NCBI GenBank assembly: GCA_963969345.1
Contig: OZ017766.1
Location: forward strand, 7,316,001-7,380,000
From: Turbatrix aceti
Lineage: Eukaryota > Nematoda > Chromadorea > Rhabditida > Panagrolaimidae
Reading direction: 5' to 3'
DNA length: 64,000 nucleotides
A program made the translations under genes and the position numbers. Under the pieces are notes generated by a model, which saw only the letters and a program-made list of their open reading frames with translations, was not told where the DNA came from and searched no databases. Of the stretch, positions 54,205 through 64,000 are shown in pieces. How positions within the stretch are numbered: position 1 is the first letter of the stretch; each line of letters starts with the position of its first letter.

Positions 54205-57200
54205 TCTCCCGTCTGCTTTTTTTGCTGAAAAAGGACACTTTGCATTTAGGGTTTAGAGTTGACAAGCTCGACAAAGTTTGAGCGCGAGTTAAACGGCTTG
54301 TGCCCGAAATAAATAATAGCGAATATTGACAGCTGGCCGGAGGAGGAGGGAAGGCCGAATTTATCCACTTTTTTGGTTGAACGTGTCTGGCTGTCGTTAG
54401 CTTTCGTGCGGTAACCGTTTCGGAGAACGGCAGAAACCACCGGAGTGACAAAAACAGATGTTAGAAGTTGATGGAAATGATTTTGGGGTCTGCGCGTGCA
54501 GAAAGTGAACTGTCAACAAAAAAGCCCAAAAAACAACGAAAAAGTGTTGTTTTAGGAAAAAAATATCGTTAAAATATGCATCGTAAAAAAGTAACAAAAT
54601 CAAAGCGAAAAACGTTACTTTTGTGTCAATGGTTTCGCGACGAAAATTCCAAAACGATCGTTTTTATGCATCGTAAAAAAGTAACAGAATCAAAGCAAAA
54701 AAATGTTACTTTTGTGTCAATGGTTTCGTAACGAAAATTCCAAAACGATTGAAAAATAAGTTTTCTTTATTTTTGAAAAACTATTTATCGTTTTTCATCC
54801 AAAAAATGTTCTTCTAACGTTTTTATCAGTGTTAAAAAAATATGACAATTTGGTTCGGAAAACATAAAAAATCTCCAAAAAAACAATAAAAGTATCGTTT
54901 TAGGAATAAAAAATTCGTAAATCTTTGGTATCGTAAAAATCAACCGTTATCTTTCAAGATTGTTTTTGAAAAATTTTTTACCGTTATTATCCACAAATTC
55001 TGTTGTTGAACGTTTTTTAAAAATTTGGTATTTTTATTATGCGCGGTATTTTTTTGTTACTGTAGCTGGGCCCTAGAAAATTCGGTAACGCGTCATATTT
55101 TTGCAAACTTCTGTCAGCATTCCCTATCCTTAGGGTGATAAAAAAGATTGAACCTCATTATGCAGAGTTCATAGAAAAAAAAGGATCTCTGAACCCCATT
55201 GTATCCCACCTCAAAAAAAACCAAATTTAAATACATAACTAAATCTGCCGGAATGCGCAGCAGACTTGGATTAGCACAAAACTAAAAAAGCGAGGGCCTT
55301 CTTGGTCATCAGTCGACGAACAAATTAGGCACGCGTTGATGTAATCCATAATTTAATTGTTTACCAACTCAAGAGGTTTTTTGGCAGCCAGCAGCAGCAG
55401 CAGCGCCTGCTCTGCTGAGCTGACGAGGTCCAGAAAACGAAAAACGCAAAACGCAAAACGAAAAAAAATATATTTAAAAAAAAAGTTGTGTGTTTACTTG
55501 GCCCGACTGGAAACCGACCAAAGAACGAACACAAGCGGGCAGCTGGCTCATCGGCACGCAGCAGCGTGCCGTGAACGGCAGAGGACACTTTTCAGGGCCC
55601 AAAAGAGGCTTCAAAGAGGGCTGAACACTTTTTTCTGGGAATTTGGGGGGAAACAAAAAAACTCGGAAAATCGCCTGAGGATCATTAAAAAAATGGATCA
55701 TTAACGGGAAGTTAGTCGGATATCCATCCTATCGATTGACTTGACAACGAGGCGACCCTCATCATCCCAACATCCCCCGTGCGTGACGAGCAGCAGCTGT
55801 CTGCCGTGATTGACGTGACTACGCCAGAAACGAACCGGGCCAGGGCCAAGAAGCAAGCATTGAAAAAAAAACAAGGACAAAGGTGAATGTGTCTAAAACA
55901 ATCCAGGCGAGACAAAACGGGTCTCGGGGGATGTCTGGGTGCCTGAATATGACAACAAGGAAAAATAGGGCCTCTTAGAAACACAACAATGTCTGTCCAA
56001 TTAACTTGCTTGCAAAAAAATGCAACCACCCAGGATCGCAGATTTTTTGAAACGCCGGTTATGAGAAAATTTGTGTCTGCAAATTTTGTGCCAACAAATT
56101 TTTTCCGTCGTTTATTGGCACACAAACTTGTCTGGAGGGACGAAAGACCAGACCAGGCTGGGGCTAAATTCCCCCAAAAAATCCACGCAGCGGGAAGTTT
56201 CGTTTCAAAGTCTCGGGAGGGATAAACAGGGATCACAGACGACGAGTCAAACGGACATCTGGGTTGCCCAGAAAAAAATAAAAGAGAGATTTAGCCGACT
56301 GTGACGTCCTGGCGTTAAATTTGAGACTATAGAGGGGACTGGACTCAATTTGGGGCTGATGTGAGCTTGGCAGCAGCAGTGACGCTCTCGGGCTCCCGGA
56401 TATCGCTTTGACGCGAAACGGACAACAACGAATGGCAGCGTGAATTTGGGAGGCGTTTGTCCGAGGCCGAGACGAAAAAGAGGGGGTGGCATCGACTGAA
56501 GCAATATCAAACCCGCTTTGTGGTCGTAGACAAGATTGGGCGAACGTTCGCGTTTGTTTGTGGTCGTTCGCGAACAAATTAGGTTTTTTTGTGTTCGCGA
56601 ACAGATTTTTCGAACATTTTTTGAAAAAAAAATTGGTTTCCGAACAAAGTAAAAATTTTCGAACGGAAAAAAACAAAATTGACGTAAATTTAGAGTAACG
56701 GAGTCAAATTGATGTTATTTGATCAGAAAATGTAAAATAGTAACACTTATTAATTTTTGCCACGAAAAAGTGCAGAAAAACTGTTCCAAAACAAGAAAAT
56801 GTGAACGACCCAATTTTTCCAAATAAAATTTTAAAATTTCGCTCAGTTGATAAAAAATTTGTTCAATGTTCGTTAGTGTTCGTTCGGTCAAACATGTTTG
56901 CATTTGTTCGATTTATCGAACAAAATTATCAAAATGTTCGTGTTCGTTTGTTCGCGAACGAACAAACACAAAAATGGCTGTTTGCCGTTGGGGTTGGGGT
57001 CAAATTCGAAAACTGACGTTTGACCAGAAAACGACGCAGACGTATGTAAAAGGGGATATGTGCAGCTTGAAGTCGCCGCAAGCGCACAACTTGACTCCAC
57101 TTTCGTCCAACCAACCAACCAAAAAAAAAGAAAACAAAACAAAAACACTTGGGAAGGAAAACATGCATGCATGCTCGACTCGACTCCACGACCAGAAGCG

Positions 57201-57807
57201 AAAAAGAAGTCGTCAGTCGTCAGTCGTCAGCAATCCTTGGTATCGCATTTCGCCTGTTTCCCGCTCGATTAGGCCAGGCCAGGCCGCTAAGGAAGGGGTG
57301 GCGAGCTAAGAGTCGGGGCATCAGGGCCCAACCGAGCGTCGAGCGTCGAGCAGCTTGCCGCCGGCGCTCCAAGATGGATGGTCTGCCGCGACATCGGAGG
57401 GGGGGGGGGCAGGATTATGGATTGCGTTTGAGTTTGCGTTTGTTTGCCGGATTGGTTCCTTGAAAAACAAAACAAACAAAAAACAGGGGCACGGAGCTGT
57501 CTGGAATCGATCAAATCCCACTTGCTTAGGTTCAGGTTGAGGTTTATTACTTTGTTTTTACGTATTTGTTTTTTTTTCAGCTGCAAAAATTCTGGGGTTC
57601 CGGATATGTTTTTCGGACCCAAAAAAAACCAATAAACATGTCAGCATTTTTTTTTTCAAACACGCAAAATTCAATTTATCCGTCTGTTCGTTTATCGGTC
57701 ACATTCTGTTGAGAGTACAATTTTGGTCTGATGTGTGTGGTAGAAGAGGGCAACTGCAACTGGTCGACTCCTGAATAGGGCAACAACAACAACAGCGAAT
57801 GCATTAT
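54205..57807. other. 3.6-kb region without a supportable gene
   Basis: Contains dispersed repeats at 54500-54990 (cores near 54590 and 54682, only 92 bases apart, then a truncated third) and a GTTCGCGAAC element at 56535-56965. Open frames at 55712-56236 and 56233-56676 have no family match and no splice support. The stretch 57100-57560 is richer in G/C but not recognisably coding. Confidence 0.4.
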
Positions 57808-60078
57808 TTACAAGACGCTGTCCGCGATGAGCATGAAGAGCTCATTGCGCTCCTCAAGCACCAGGTTACCGAGCACCATGGCGTGCGAGAATGTTGTCAC
57901 GACATTCTGAAAAAAACAGATACACGTAGATGGGGATAGCTTATGTATTTATTTAGGGCTTCTGGGAAGCTACTTGAAGCTTTTTTTAGACCGATGGAGA
58001 CTCAACTTACCTCAAGGTCAAGAAGCAGCTCGAAGATATTCGCGAACCGAAGTGGGCCTTCTGCGAGTCCATAAGTTGTCATCGTAAAATTATGCAACTC
58101 AGAAAGCAGAATCGTTTTTTCGTGCTTTCGTTGCTGATTCCATAAATTAAGGGTTTCCACTGAAAAAAAAATTCTACATTCAAATTTCAAATTTTGCGCC
58201 AATTTTTTTTCGTTTCAAGAGCTTTTTTTTAAATTCAAAAATTCCCGCCACGAAAAAGAAATACTAAAAAAACACTGTCACTAAAAAATGAGAATCAAAT
58301 TTCAAATTTCGTGGCAATTTTTTTTCGTTTCGAGAACCTGAGTTTTTTTTTTAAATTCAAGTATTCCCGCCACGAAAAACAAAAAAAATACTACAAAAAC
58401 ACCGTGTCACTAAAAAATTTGAATATTCAAATTTTGAATTTTGCAACAAATTTTTTTCGTTCCGAGAACCAGAGTTTTTTCAAATTCAAGAAATCCCGCC
58501 ACAAAAAAAACAAAAAAAAACTGTCACTAAAAAAACCGAAAATTCAGATTTCAAATTTTGCGGTAAATTTTTTTCGTTTCGGAAACCATTTTTTTGAAGT
58601 CGCTTCCTATAAAAAATACGAATAAAAAATACCGTTCAAAATTCTAATTTTGCGGAATTTTTTTTCGTTTCGGGACCGTTTTTTTTCAAAGTCAAAAAAT
58701 CCCGCCTAGAAAAACAAAAAAACTCACACTGTGTGTATAAAATAAGTCCAATAACAGCGCCAATTTCGTGATTTGAAAGATTGAGAGATGCAATCTTGAG
58801 TGAAACCTTGCGCAGGAGTCTCTTGATAGGCGAAATGTGTCTGCGAATGTCTTCCAAATTCGGAATGTTGCCAAAGAAGATTTCGGCATCCTGAATCGAG
58901 CTGTAGTACCCATAGTGGAAGGCTATCCTGACATCTTCGGGGAGAGGAAAGTGTTTGCTTGTCAGCCAACACCGGTGAAAGTTGATAAAACGTGTCGCAA
59001 AGGGTCCAAAGAGCGATCTTTTATAGTTTGCGTCGAGTTCCCTGAAAGCCGGAAAATGTTCCATGAGAAGTGCAGCAATGAGTGTAGCATTGTTGGATTC
59101 CATTCGATTGTGCTCGGTTCGTTTCATCGATACAAAATTGACATTGTCAAGGAGAAGTGCGGATTTGACGTTTTCAAGGTTAAAAAGTGAGCGTTGAGAA
59201 GTGCAGAATGTGTTGAAGGCGACGTTGAGCTTGGCAAGGTGATCCGCGGATTTGAGTTGTGCCGGATCCGCGAGGGATAACGAGGTGGCAGGTAGCAGGG
59301 AGACAACTTCGTCATCTTCTGAAAAAAATAATTCACTTGTCAACAAATGAGAAAATGATCGCTGATCGCCGAAAACGACATAAAAATTTTTCCATGCGGG
59401 ATACTGTATCAATTTTTGCACTATTTAGTGTTTCATGAAGTCTAGAAAATACTATGTCACCTTTTTTCTACACACCCGGACGAAAACGTATTTAAAAGTA
59501 TATAAATGGTAATGCACATCAATTCTTTTTTTTGCTCTGTTTTTTCGCCCAACTCATGGAGAAAAATCACGTGTCAAACTGGTGTAAACGACGAGACACA
59601 CTTTTTGTGATCTTTGATCGGTGAAAAAAAAGAAAAAAAAACTTTGGGTAAAATTTATTTGAGTTACCTGAGTCACCTGAGCTGCAATAAAATGCTAACA
59701 GGAGGTGAATTTGTGTTTAACGCTCGGATTTACTCAACTTGCAGCTTGCAAAAATTTTTGAACATAAATACAACAATTTTTTTTGGATTTCAAAAATCTG
59801 GGATTTTAAATTCTGAATGCAAAAAAGAGGGACAAACCTTTAGTCATGCCAACTTCGAAGCATTTTTTAAACCGACAATGCCGGCACTGATTGCGATTAT
59901 TCCGCATGACATTGCACTCGCTCTGGCGCCGACACCTGTACTGCTTGTCTTCCGCGACGGATCGTCGAAAGAAAGCCGCACAGGCCTTGCAACAGGGTGC
60001 ACCAAAATGATTGCCCTCAGCCTGGAATCCACAAACCGCACAGGATAGCTTTTCGTCGACTTCCATGATTCTCGGCAT
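57808..60078 (-). CDS. Nuclear hormone receptor, nematode type
   Basis: Four exons: 60078-59838, 59318-58728, 58159-58011, 57906-57808; phases agree, 359 residues. The N-terminal DNA-binding domain (about residues 11-76) has both C4 fingers: CAVCGFQAEGNHFGAPCCKAC with P-box CKACAAFFRR, then CRRQSECNVMRNNRNQCRHC and RFKKCFEVGM. A short hinge (TKEDDEVVSL) leads to a divergent ligand-binding domain with helix-like segments (YKRSLFGPFATRFINFHRCW, HEIGAVIGLILYTQ, LSELHNFTMTTYG). It ends NELFMLIADSVL, resembling an AF-2 helix. The P-box and divergent ligand domain are typical of the expanded nematode NHR families; ligand and targets are unknown. Intron 2 is a tandem repeat array. Confidence 0.92.
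58165..58715. repeat. Tandem repeat array in NHR intron 2
   Basis: About four to five units of roughly 115 bases, each with TTTTTTTCGTTTCGAGAACC, then TTCAAATTCCCGCCAC-like and A-rich CACTAAAAAA segments. Units diverge by small changes. Confidence 0.7.
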
Positions 60079-61176
60079 GATTCTTGAAATTTGGAGTTAA
60101 TATTGATTCGCGATTCGCGCGTTGTGTCGTAAATATACTATATTTACGGGTACCGGCAAAAATCAGACCGCTTGCTGATTACTCCGTCGCAGCAGTGTGT
60201 GTGTGTTTGGCGGAGATGGAGTGGAGTAGTGCACAACAAAACAGGACGACGCAGGTGGGAGCAAGGAATGGGGAATGAAGAGAGCATCGACCGGACAAAC
60301 TATCATCCCTGCTGCCGGCCTCGGATGGACGATAACCAACCAACCAACGCCCAGGGTGATATCGAGCGGTTATTGATGATCCAAACACGTGTGTGTATTG
60401 AACTACACCGGTGTTATGTTGTTTTCATGTAGCACCATGTTGAAGATGGAAGCACAGTGCGAGCGAGCGATCTTTGATGAACTGTCACCTTTGCAGACTC
60501 AATTTATGCATTTAGTTCCACTGCTGTTGGTAGAATTGAAAGTACTCGTGTGTTGTTGACTTCACCGGAGGCCGTCTACGGGCGTAGAAGAGACGCTCGT
60601 TCGAGGCAGGTGACGGTGCGACGGTCGATGAATTTCTCCGACATTTACAGAAAAATTTTTTCCTGAAAGCTGCTCGCATTGGTCGGTGCAGGACGACAAA
60701 GCAGATTCCAAGCACGCATCCGTAGACCAAGGTATTGCATTTTGTTTGTTCGTACAGACGAACACATGCGATCGCATCCACGAAAAGTTTGTTAGGTGTG
60801 TCATAGTTTGCGCACAGAAAACATGCATGTGCCGTTCACAAATTATGTTTTGCTAGAATGACACATTTTCGTGAGCTAAACATTATCGTGCTTGTTAAAA
60901 AAAGAAAAGCATAAACGTCGCACAAATCGTGAACGCCCGCACACATGTTTGACACCTGACTCAAGATTGTTTTGCGCAAGATGACAAAACTTATTTATAC
61001 ACCTCTTAAATTTAAAATGATTTCTAGGTGCAAAAATATGTTCTCATTTTTGTTTTTTATGCTGTGGGCTGATCTACGTGCATCAAAAAAATCACTTTCT
61101 TTGATTACAATTTTGCTCAAAACACAAAAAGTTGGCGACCGTTTTTATCAAATGTCATATACATACTTACAAAAAT
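60079..61176. other. NHR 5' flank and low-confidence exon-like patch
   Basis: 60079-60480 is the NHR promoter side; no element recognised. On the minus strand 60781-60512 is open and ends with a possible membrane-protein tail: CNTLVYGCVLGICFVVLHRP, then RAAFRKKFFCKCRR and a Ser/Arg-rich end before TAA. This could be the last helix and palmitoylated tail of a receptor-like protein, but no upstream exon could be joined. Rather weak. Confidence 0.2.
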
Positions 61177-62462
61177 GCGCCCATGCTCACAAAAAAATGA
61201 TATTCACCGGTAATTGAAATGTCAATCCCAAGTAATGGACATGTCAATCGTTTCATGCAATAATAGACAAGTCCATTCCCTCGGGTTGAATAGATAAAGT
61301 CCATTATCCTTGAAAGACAATGTCCATTCCCCAAAGCTTGGCAAAGTGTCATGAATATTCTTTCGCCGCGATTTCGTTCTGCTCTGACCCTATTCCACCC
61401 CCGCGTTTTGCTACAGTAGGTCATTTCTATTTACCAACGATATCATACATATAAACAATAAATTACATTCAAACAGACAAAAAATTACGTTGTCGAGTTA
61501 ACGGTCACTTGATCTGATTGATTCGACGAGAGAGAAGCTTGAGGACGATTCCGAAGATGTCGATTTCGGCGGCGGCAATAACATTGGCATCCTAAAAAAT
61601 GAAAATACTTCATGAAAAAAATGGTCTTGAGGTGCATGACATGTGTTTTTCTAACAAGTTGTATAGTAGTGCTTTGGCAAAGCATGCAGTTTTGAAACGC
61701 CGTAATCAACAAATCTCCATCCAATCGTCATCAACCTATTTTTCCCCAAACTCAAACGCCAACCTCAAAATACTAACAACACGCAGAATCAAAACCACAA
61801 CATTGCCAACTGACGACTATACGGTTTTGTTAGAAAAACACATGTCATGCAAACCCCAAACAGTAAATATTACCCGAGCAAAATTCTTACCATGGTTGAA
61901 GTCAATCAACAATTCGTCTATGTAGCACAGCCGTTGACGGCGAGCAGAAAATATACGACGGAGGGAAACAACATAGCAGCAAAGCACTTATAAACAAACA
62001 CAATTGAAAACATGAATGAAAACGATAGGACAAAAATTATTATAATTTTAAGTTCATAATGCGAAAATGCGCAAAAAATCGCGCCGAGAACCACGATAAG
62101 AAGAAAAAATGACAAAAGCTCATTTTCGACTTTTGTCATTTTTTCAAACCCATCGCCACAAACACTTGCAAATTATTTTGCATTTGTTTTTGTTTTTGAT
62201 TATCAATAAGTCTTTTCAATTTAATGGACATTTTTCATTTAAAACACACATGCAAATTAGTTTGCATCTGTTTTTGTTTTTTCGAGGGTCAAAATCTTTT
62301 CAATATAAAAGACATTTTCCATTTCTCAAATTTTGAATTTTGTCTTTTACGGGTAAAAGTTTTTTTCGAGAATTAATGGATTTTGTCCATTGCGGGTAAT
62401 GAATATCGATACAAATTTTTTAATGGAACATGTCCATTCGAGTCATTTTTTTGTGAGTGCCC
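61177..62462. mobile_element. 1.3-kb inverted-repeat element
   Basis: The left end GCCCATGCTCACAAAAAAATGA (from 61181) mirrors the right end near 62440-62462 (TCATTTTTTTGTGAGTGCCC). Subterminal DNA on both sides has repeated short motifs AATGGACATGTC / GTCCATT (61220-61335 and 62220-62435). No transposase recognised. A splice-like block on the minus strand (61589-61508) begins after TTTTTTAG and reads DANVIAAAEIDIFGIVLKLL with biased third positions. Confidence 0.45.
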
Positions 62463-62956
62463 CTCCGAATCTTCATTCAACACGCTTGAGCAAGTCAAGA
62501 ATAATTTGAGCAAGTCCCCAAAAAAAGTAGAAGACTGTTGAAAAGAAGTACAGACATCTCCTTTTTGGTCTGTTCTGTACAAGATGAACGGAAAGCCATG
62601 ATTGGCAGGTTCACCTGAAGGAAGTCCATGCGCGGCAATTATTATTTGATGTACGTCGCTTTCATTTTCCCAGCCCTATCCTTTAGGGCTCTATCGGCGA
62701 TAGTGCGAGCAAATTCGACGAGCAAATGGTGTGAATCCGACGGCACTGCCCTAGTTTATCGTTGCCGGTTCGCTTTCCGTCGTCGTGCTTTCGAACCGGC
62801 CATGGCACTGCACGAATGTTGCTTTGAAGTTCCGATTGCTTCATAATACATAGTCCAACAGTCGTACTTTTTTCAACAGACATCTACTTTTTTGGGGGAC
62901 TTGCACAAATTATCTTATATTATGAGCCCGTGGAATGAAGATTCGGAGGGGCAATT
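62459..62956. repeat. Inverted repeat flanking an exon-like patch
   Basis: GCCCCTCCGAATCTTCATTC (62459) is mirrored at 62937-62956, and AGTCCCCAAAAAAAGTAGA near 62512 is mirrored near 62882. The interior, minus strand, contains an open patch at about 62745-62640 (SDSHHLLVEFARTIADRALK) with no proven gene. Confidence 0.5.
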
Positions 62957-64000
62957 TATTTTGCAACAATCGCCTTTAACCTCTGTGACGTCGAAATTGA
63001 CTATGACTTTGAAAAAAACAACAAAGTAATATCAAATTTTGGCCAGAAACACGCAGGATCACAAATTGCATTAATCCTAATTATTTTACACTTTTTTACG
63101 ATATCGTGTATGATCTCACACATTCGTCTAAAAATTAAAAGTACGATTGAATGAACACGTTCGACGTTTGCATGCGCTCCCCTCCCCTCTTGTTCACTAA
63201 GCATGTATGTGCCAAAATCTCCAAGTTAGCTTATTTGTTCGTAACAGACGCACGTATTTCGTGCCGTGTGTGCGATTGCGCATGACACACATCACATCCA
63301 TCGTGAAAAACAAAAGTTGTGGTCGTGTGTTGCAAAAGCACAAAAATTTTTTACACAAAATGCAATACCTTGCCGTAGACAGGTATGATCATGGATGACA
63401 ATTCCTGCAAAATCAACCTTTGATCTTATCTCGGTTTATTTTGGAATGAGGTGCATGCGCTGATTTATGTTTCTGATGTAACGACGACAGTAGATTGTAT
63501 TGAAACACGCAGGACAAACGTGATCAACGTCGTACGCCCCAAAAAAAATCTTATGGAGAACCATGGTTCGTCCGGTTGAAGACGACGTAACCAATCAAGC
63601 ATGAATACTCGGTTAAAAAAAAGGTAAAAAGACAAAGATCATGGTGCAATAAATTTTTATGATTTCGCACGACAGAGTAGTATTTATATGTATGTATTTA
63701 TGTACTATGTGACCGATTGAATAGACGGCTTAAAAAAAAGTTGAATAGTACATAGTTGTATTTTGTTTTTTGGCCCCGCTGAACCCGAACCCGAAAACGT
63801 CAGTCATCTTACTGGAAACTGTTTTTTTGTCGTTGACAAAGCATCATGTTGCATTAGGCTCAAAAACGGGCTGGAAAACAAAAAAAACGAAAAACAAAAA
63901 AAGGGGAAATTTGGATTTTTTTGGGCCGAGAAATCAAATTTTTTTTTTTGAAAAATCGGCAGGTATTTTCCAATTTTCTGGGTTTTTAGCGGAATGATGC
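62957..64000. other. Right-edge region, no firm gene
   Basis: A 42-codon minus-strand frame at 63564-63436 (MVLHKIFFGAYDVDHVCPAC, then FNTIYCRRY) has a CxxC and reads well but is too short to assign. It could be an exon of a gene lying beyond the window. The rest is A/T-rich without recognised features. Confidence 0.25.

Noticed and set aside
55712..56236. 174-residue minus-strand frame
   Set aside because: No recognised motif, no splice-consistent partner exon, and comparable open frames overlap on the other strand.
56233..56676. 147-residue minus-strand frame
   Set aside because: Runs from the GTTCG repeat into unrelated DNA; no domain.
61918..62139. 73-residue hydrophobic minus-strand frame
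   Set aside because: A/T-rich hydrophobic bias inside a probable mobile element; no family and no joined exons.
1..64000. CRISPR arrays, bacterial operons, phage genes
   Set aside because: None present; repeats are eukaryotic transposon-type and gene structures are spliced.

Overview
The window looks like nuclear DNA of a nematode. Every recognisable gene is a split eukaryotic gene with GT(G/A)AGT donors and T-rich TTTTCAG acceptors. The nuclear receptor has the CKACAAFFRR-type first finger typical of the expanded nematode receptor families. Several start codons lie a few bases after a TTTTCAG/TTTTAG acceptor, as expected for trans-splicing or short 5' UTR introns. Introns and spacers are rich in A/T runs and carry many copies of local repeat families. 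Species was not determined.

Layout. 1-775 (-): open frame with an integrase-like end, cut by the window edge. 1145-3140: a 2-kb foldback element. 3141-8150: no supportable gene. 8151-9258 (-): damaged copy of a Cys-rich protein gene. 10172-12639 (-): cct-1, head to head with a TRNAU1AP/SECp43 gene (13032-15619, +). 18211-20575 (+): dihydropteridine reductase. 20919-21338 and 24570-24797 (+): two related secreted proline-rich peptides, separated by a 2.3-kb inverted-repeat element carrying spliced exons of an unknown gene. 26437-30918 (+): DHCR24, with a foldback in intron 1. 31452-35078 (+): SMG9. 36067-37939 (+): SLC35E1-like transporter. 38287-38358 (-): tRNA-Gln(CTG). 38812-39607 (-): CHMP4/Snf7. 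40527-41165 (+): NAC-beta/BTF3. 41472-43738 (+): TRAPPC13, interrupted by a 200-N gap.

From 44146 to about 46490 lies an inverted copy of the 7.7-11.4 kb block: a cct-1 fragment fused to an intact copy of the Cys-rich gene. From 46909 to about 49450 lies an inverted copy of the exon-bearing repeat of 22-24 kb. At 49557-52553 sits a complete hAT transposon with terminal inverted repeats, an 8-bp target duplication and an uninterrupted six-exon transposase. 53376-54204 (-) encodes a small single-pass membrane protein and 57808-60078 (-) a nuclear hormone receptor. The right end (60.1-64 kb) holds repeats and a few exon-like patches that could not be joined into a gene.

The host genes are ordinary housekeeping functions (folding, selenocysteine tRNA-associated RNA binding, pterin and sterol reduction, nonsense-mediated decay, ESCRT-III, nascent-chain binding, TRAPP) and do not form one pathway. 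The unusual content is the mobile and duplicated DNA: foldbacks sharing a terminus, a recent hAT, an intron-loving repeat family, a pair of inverted segmental duplications and a small family of secreted proline-rich peptides.
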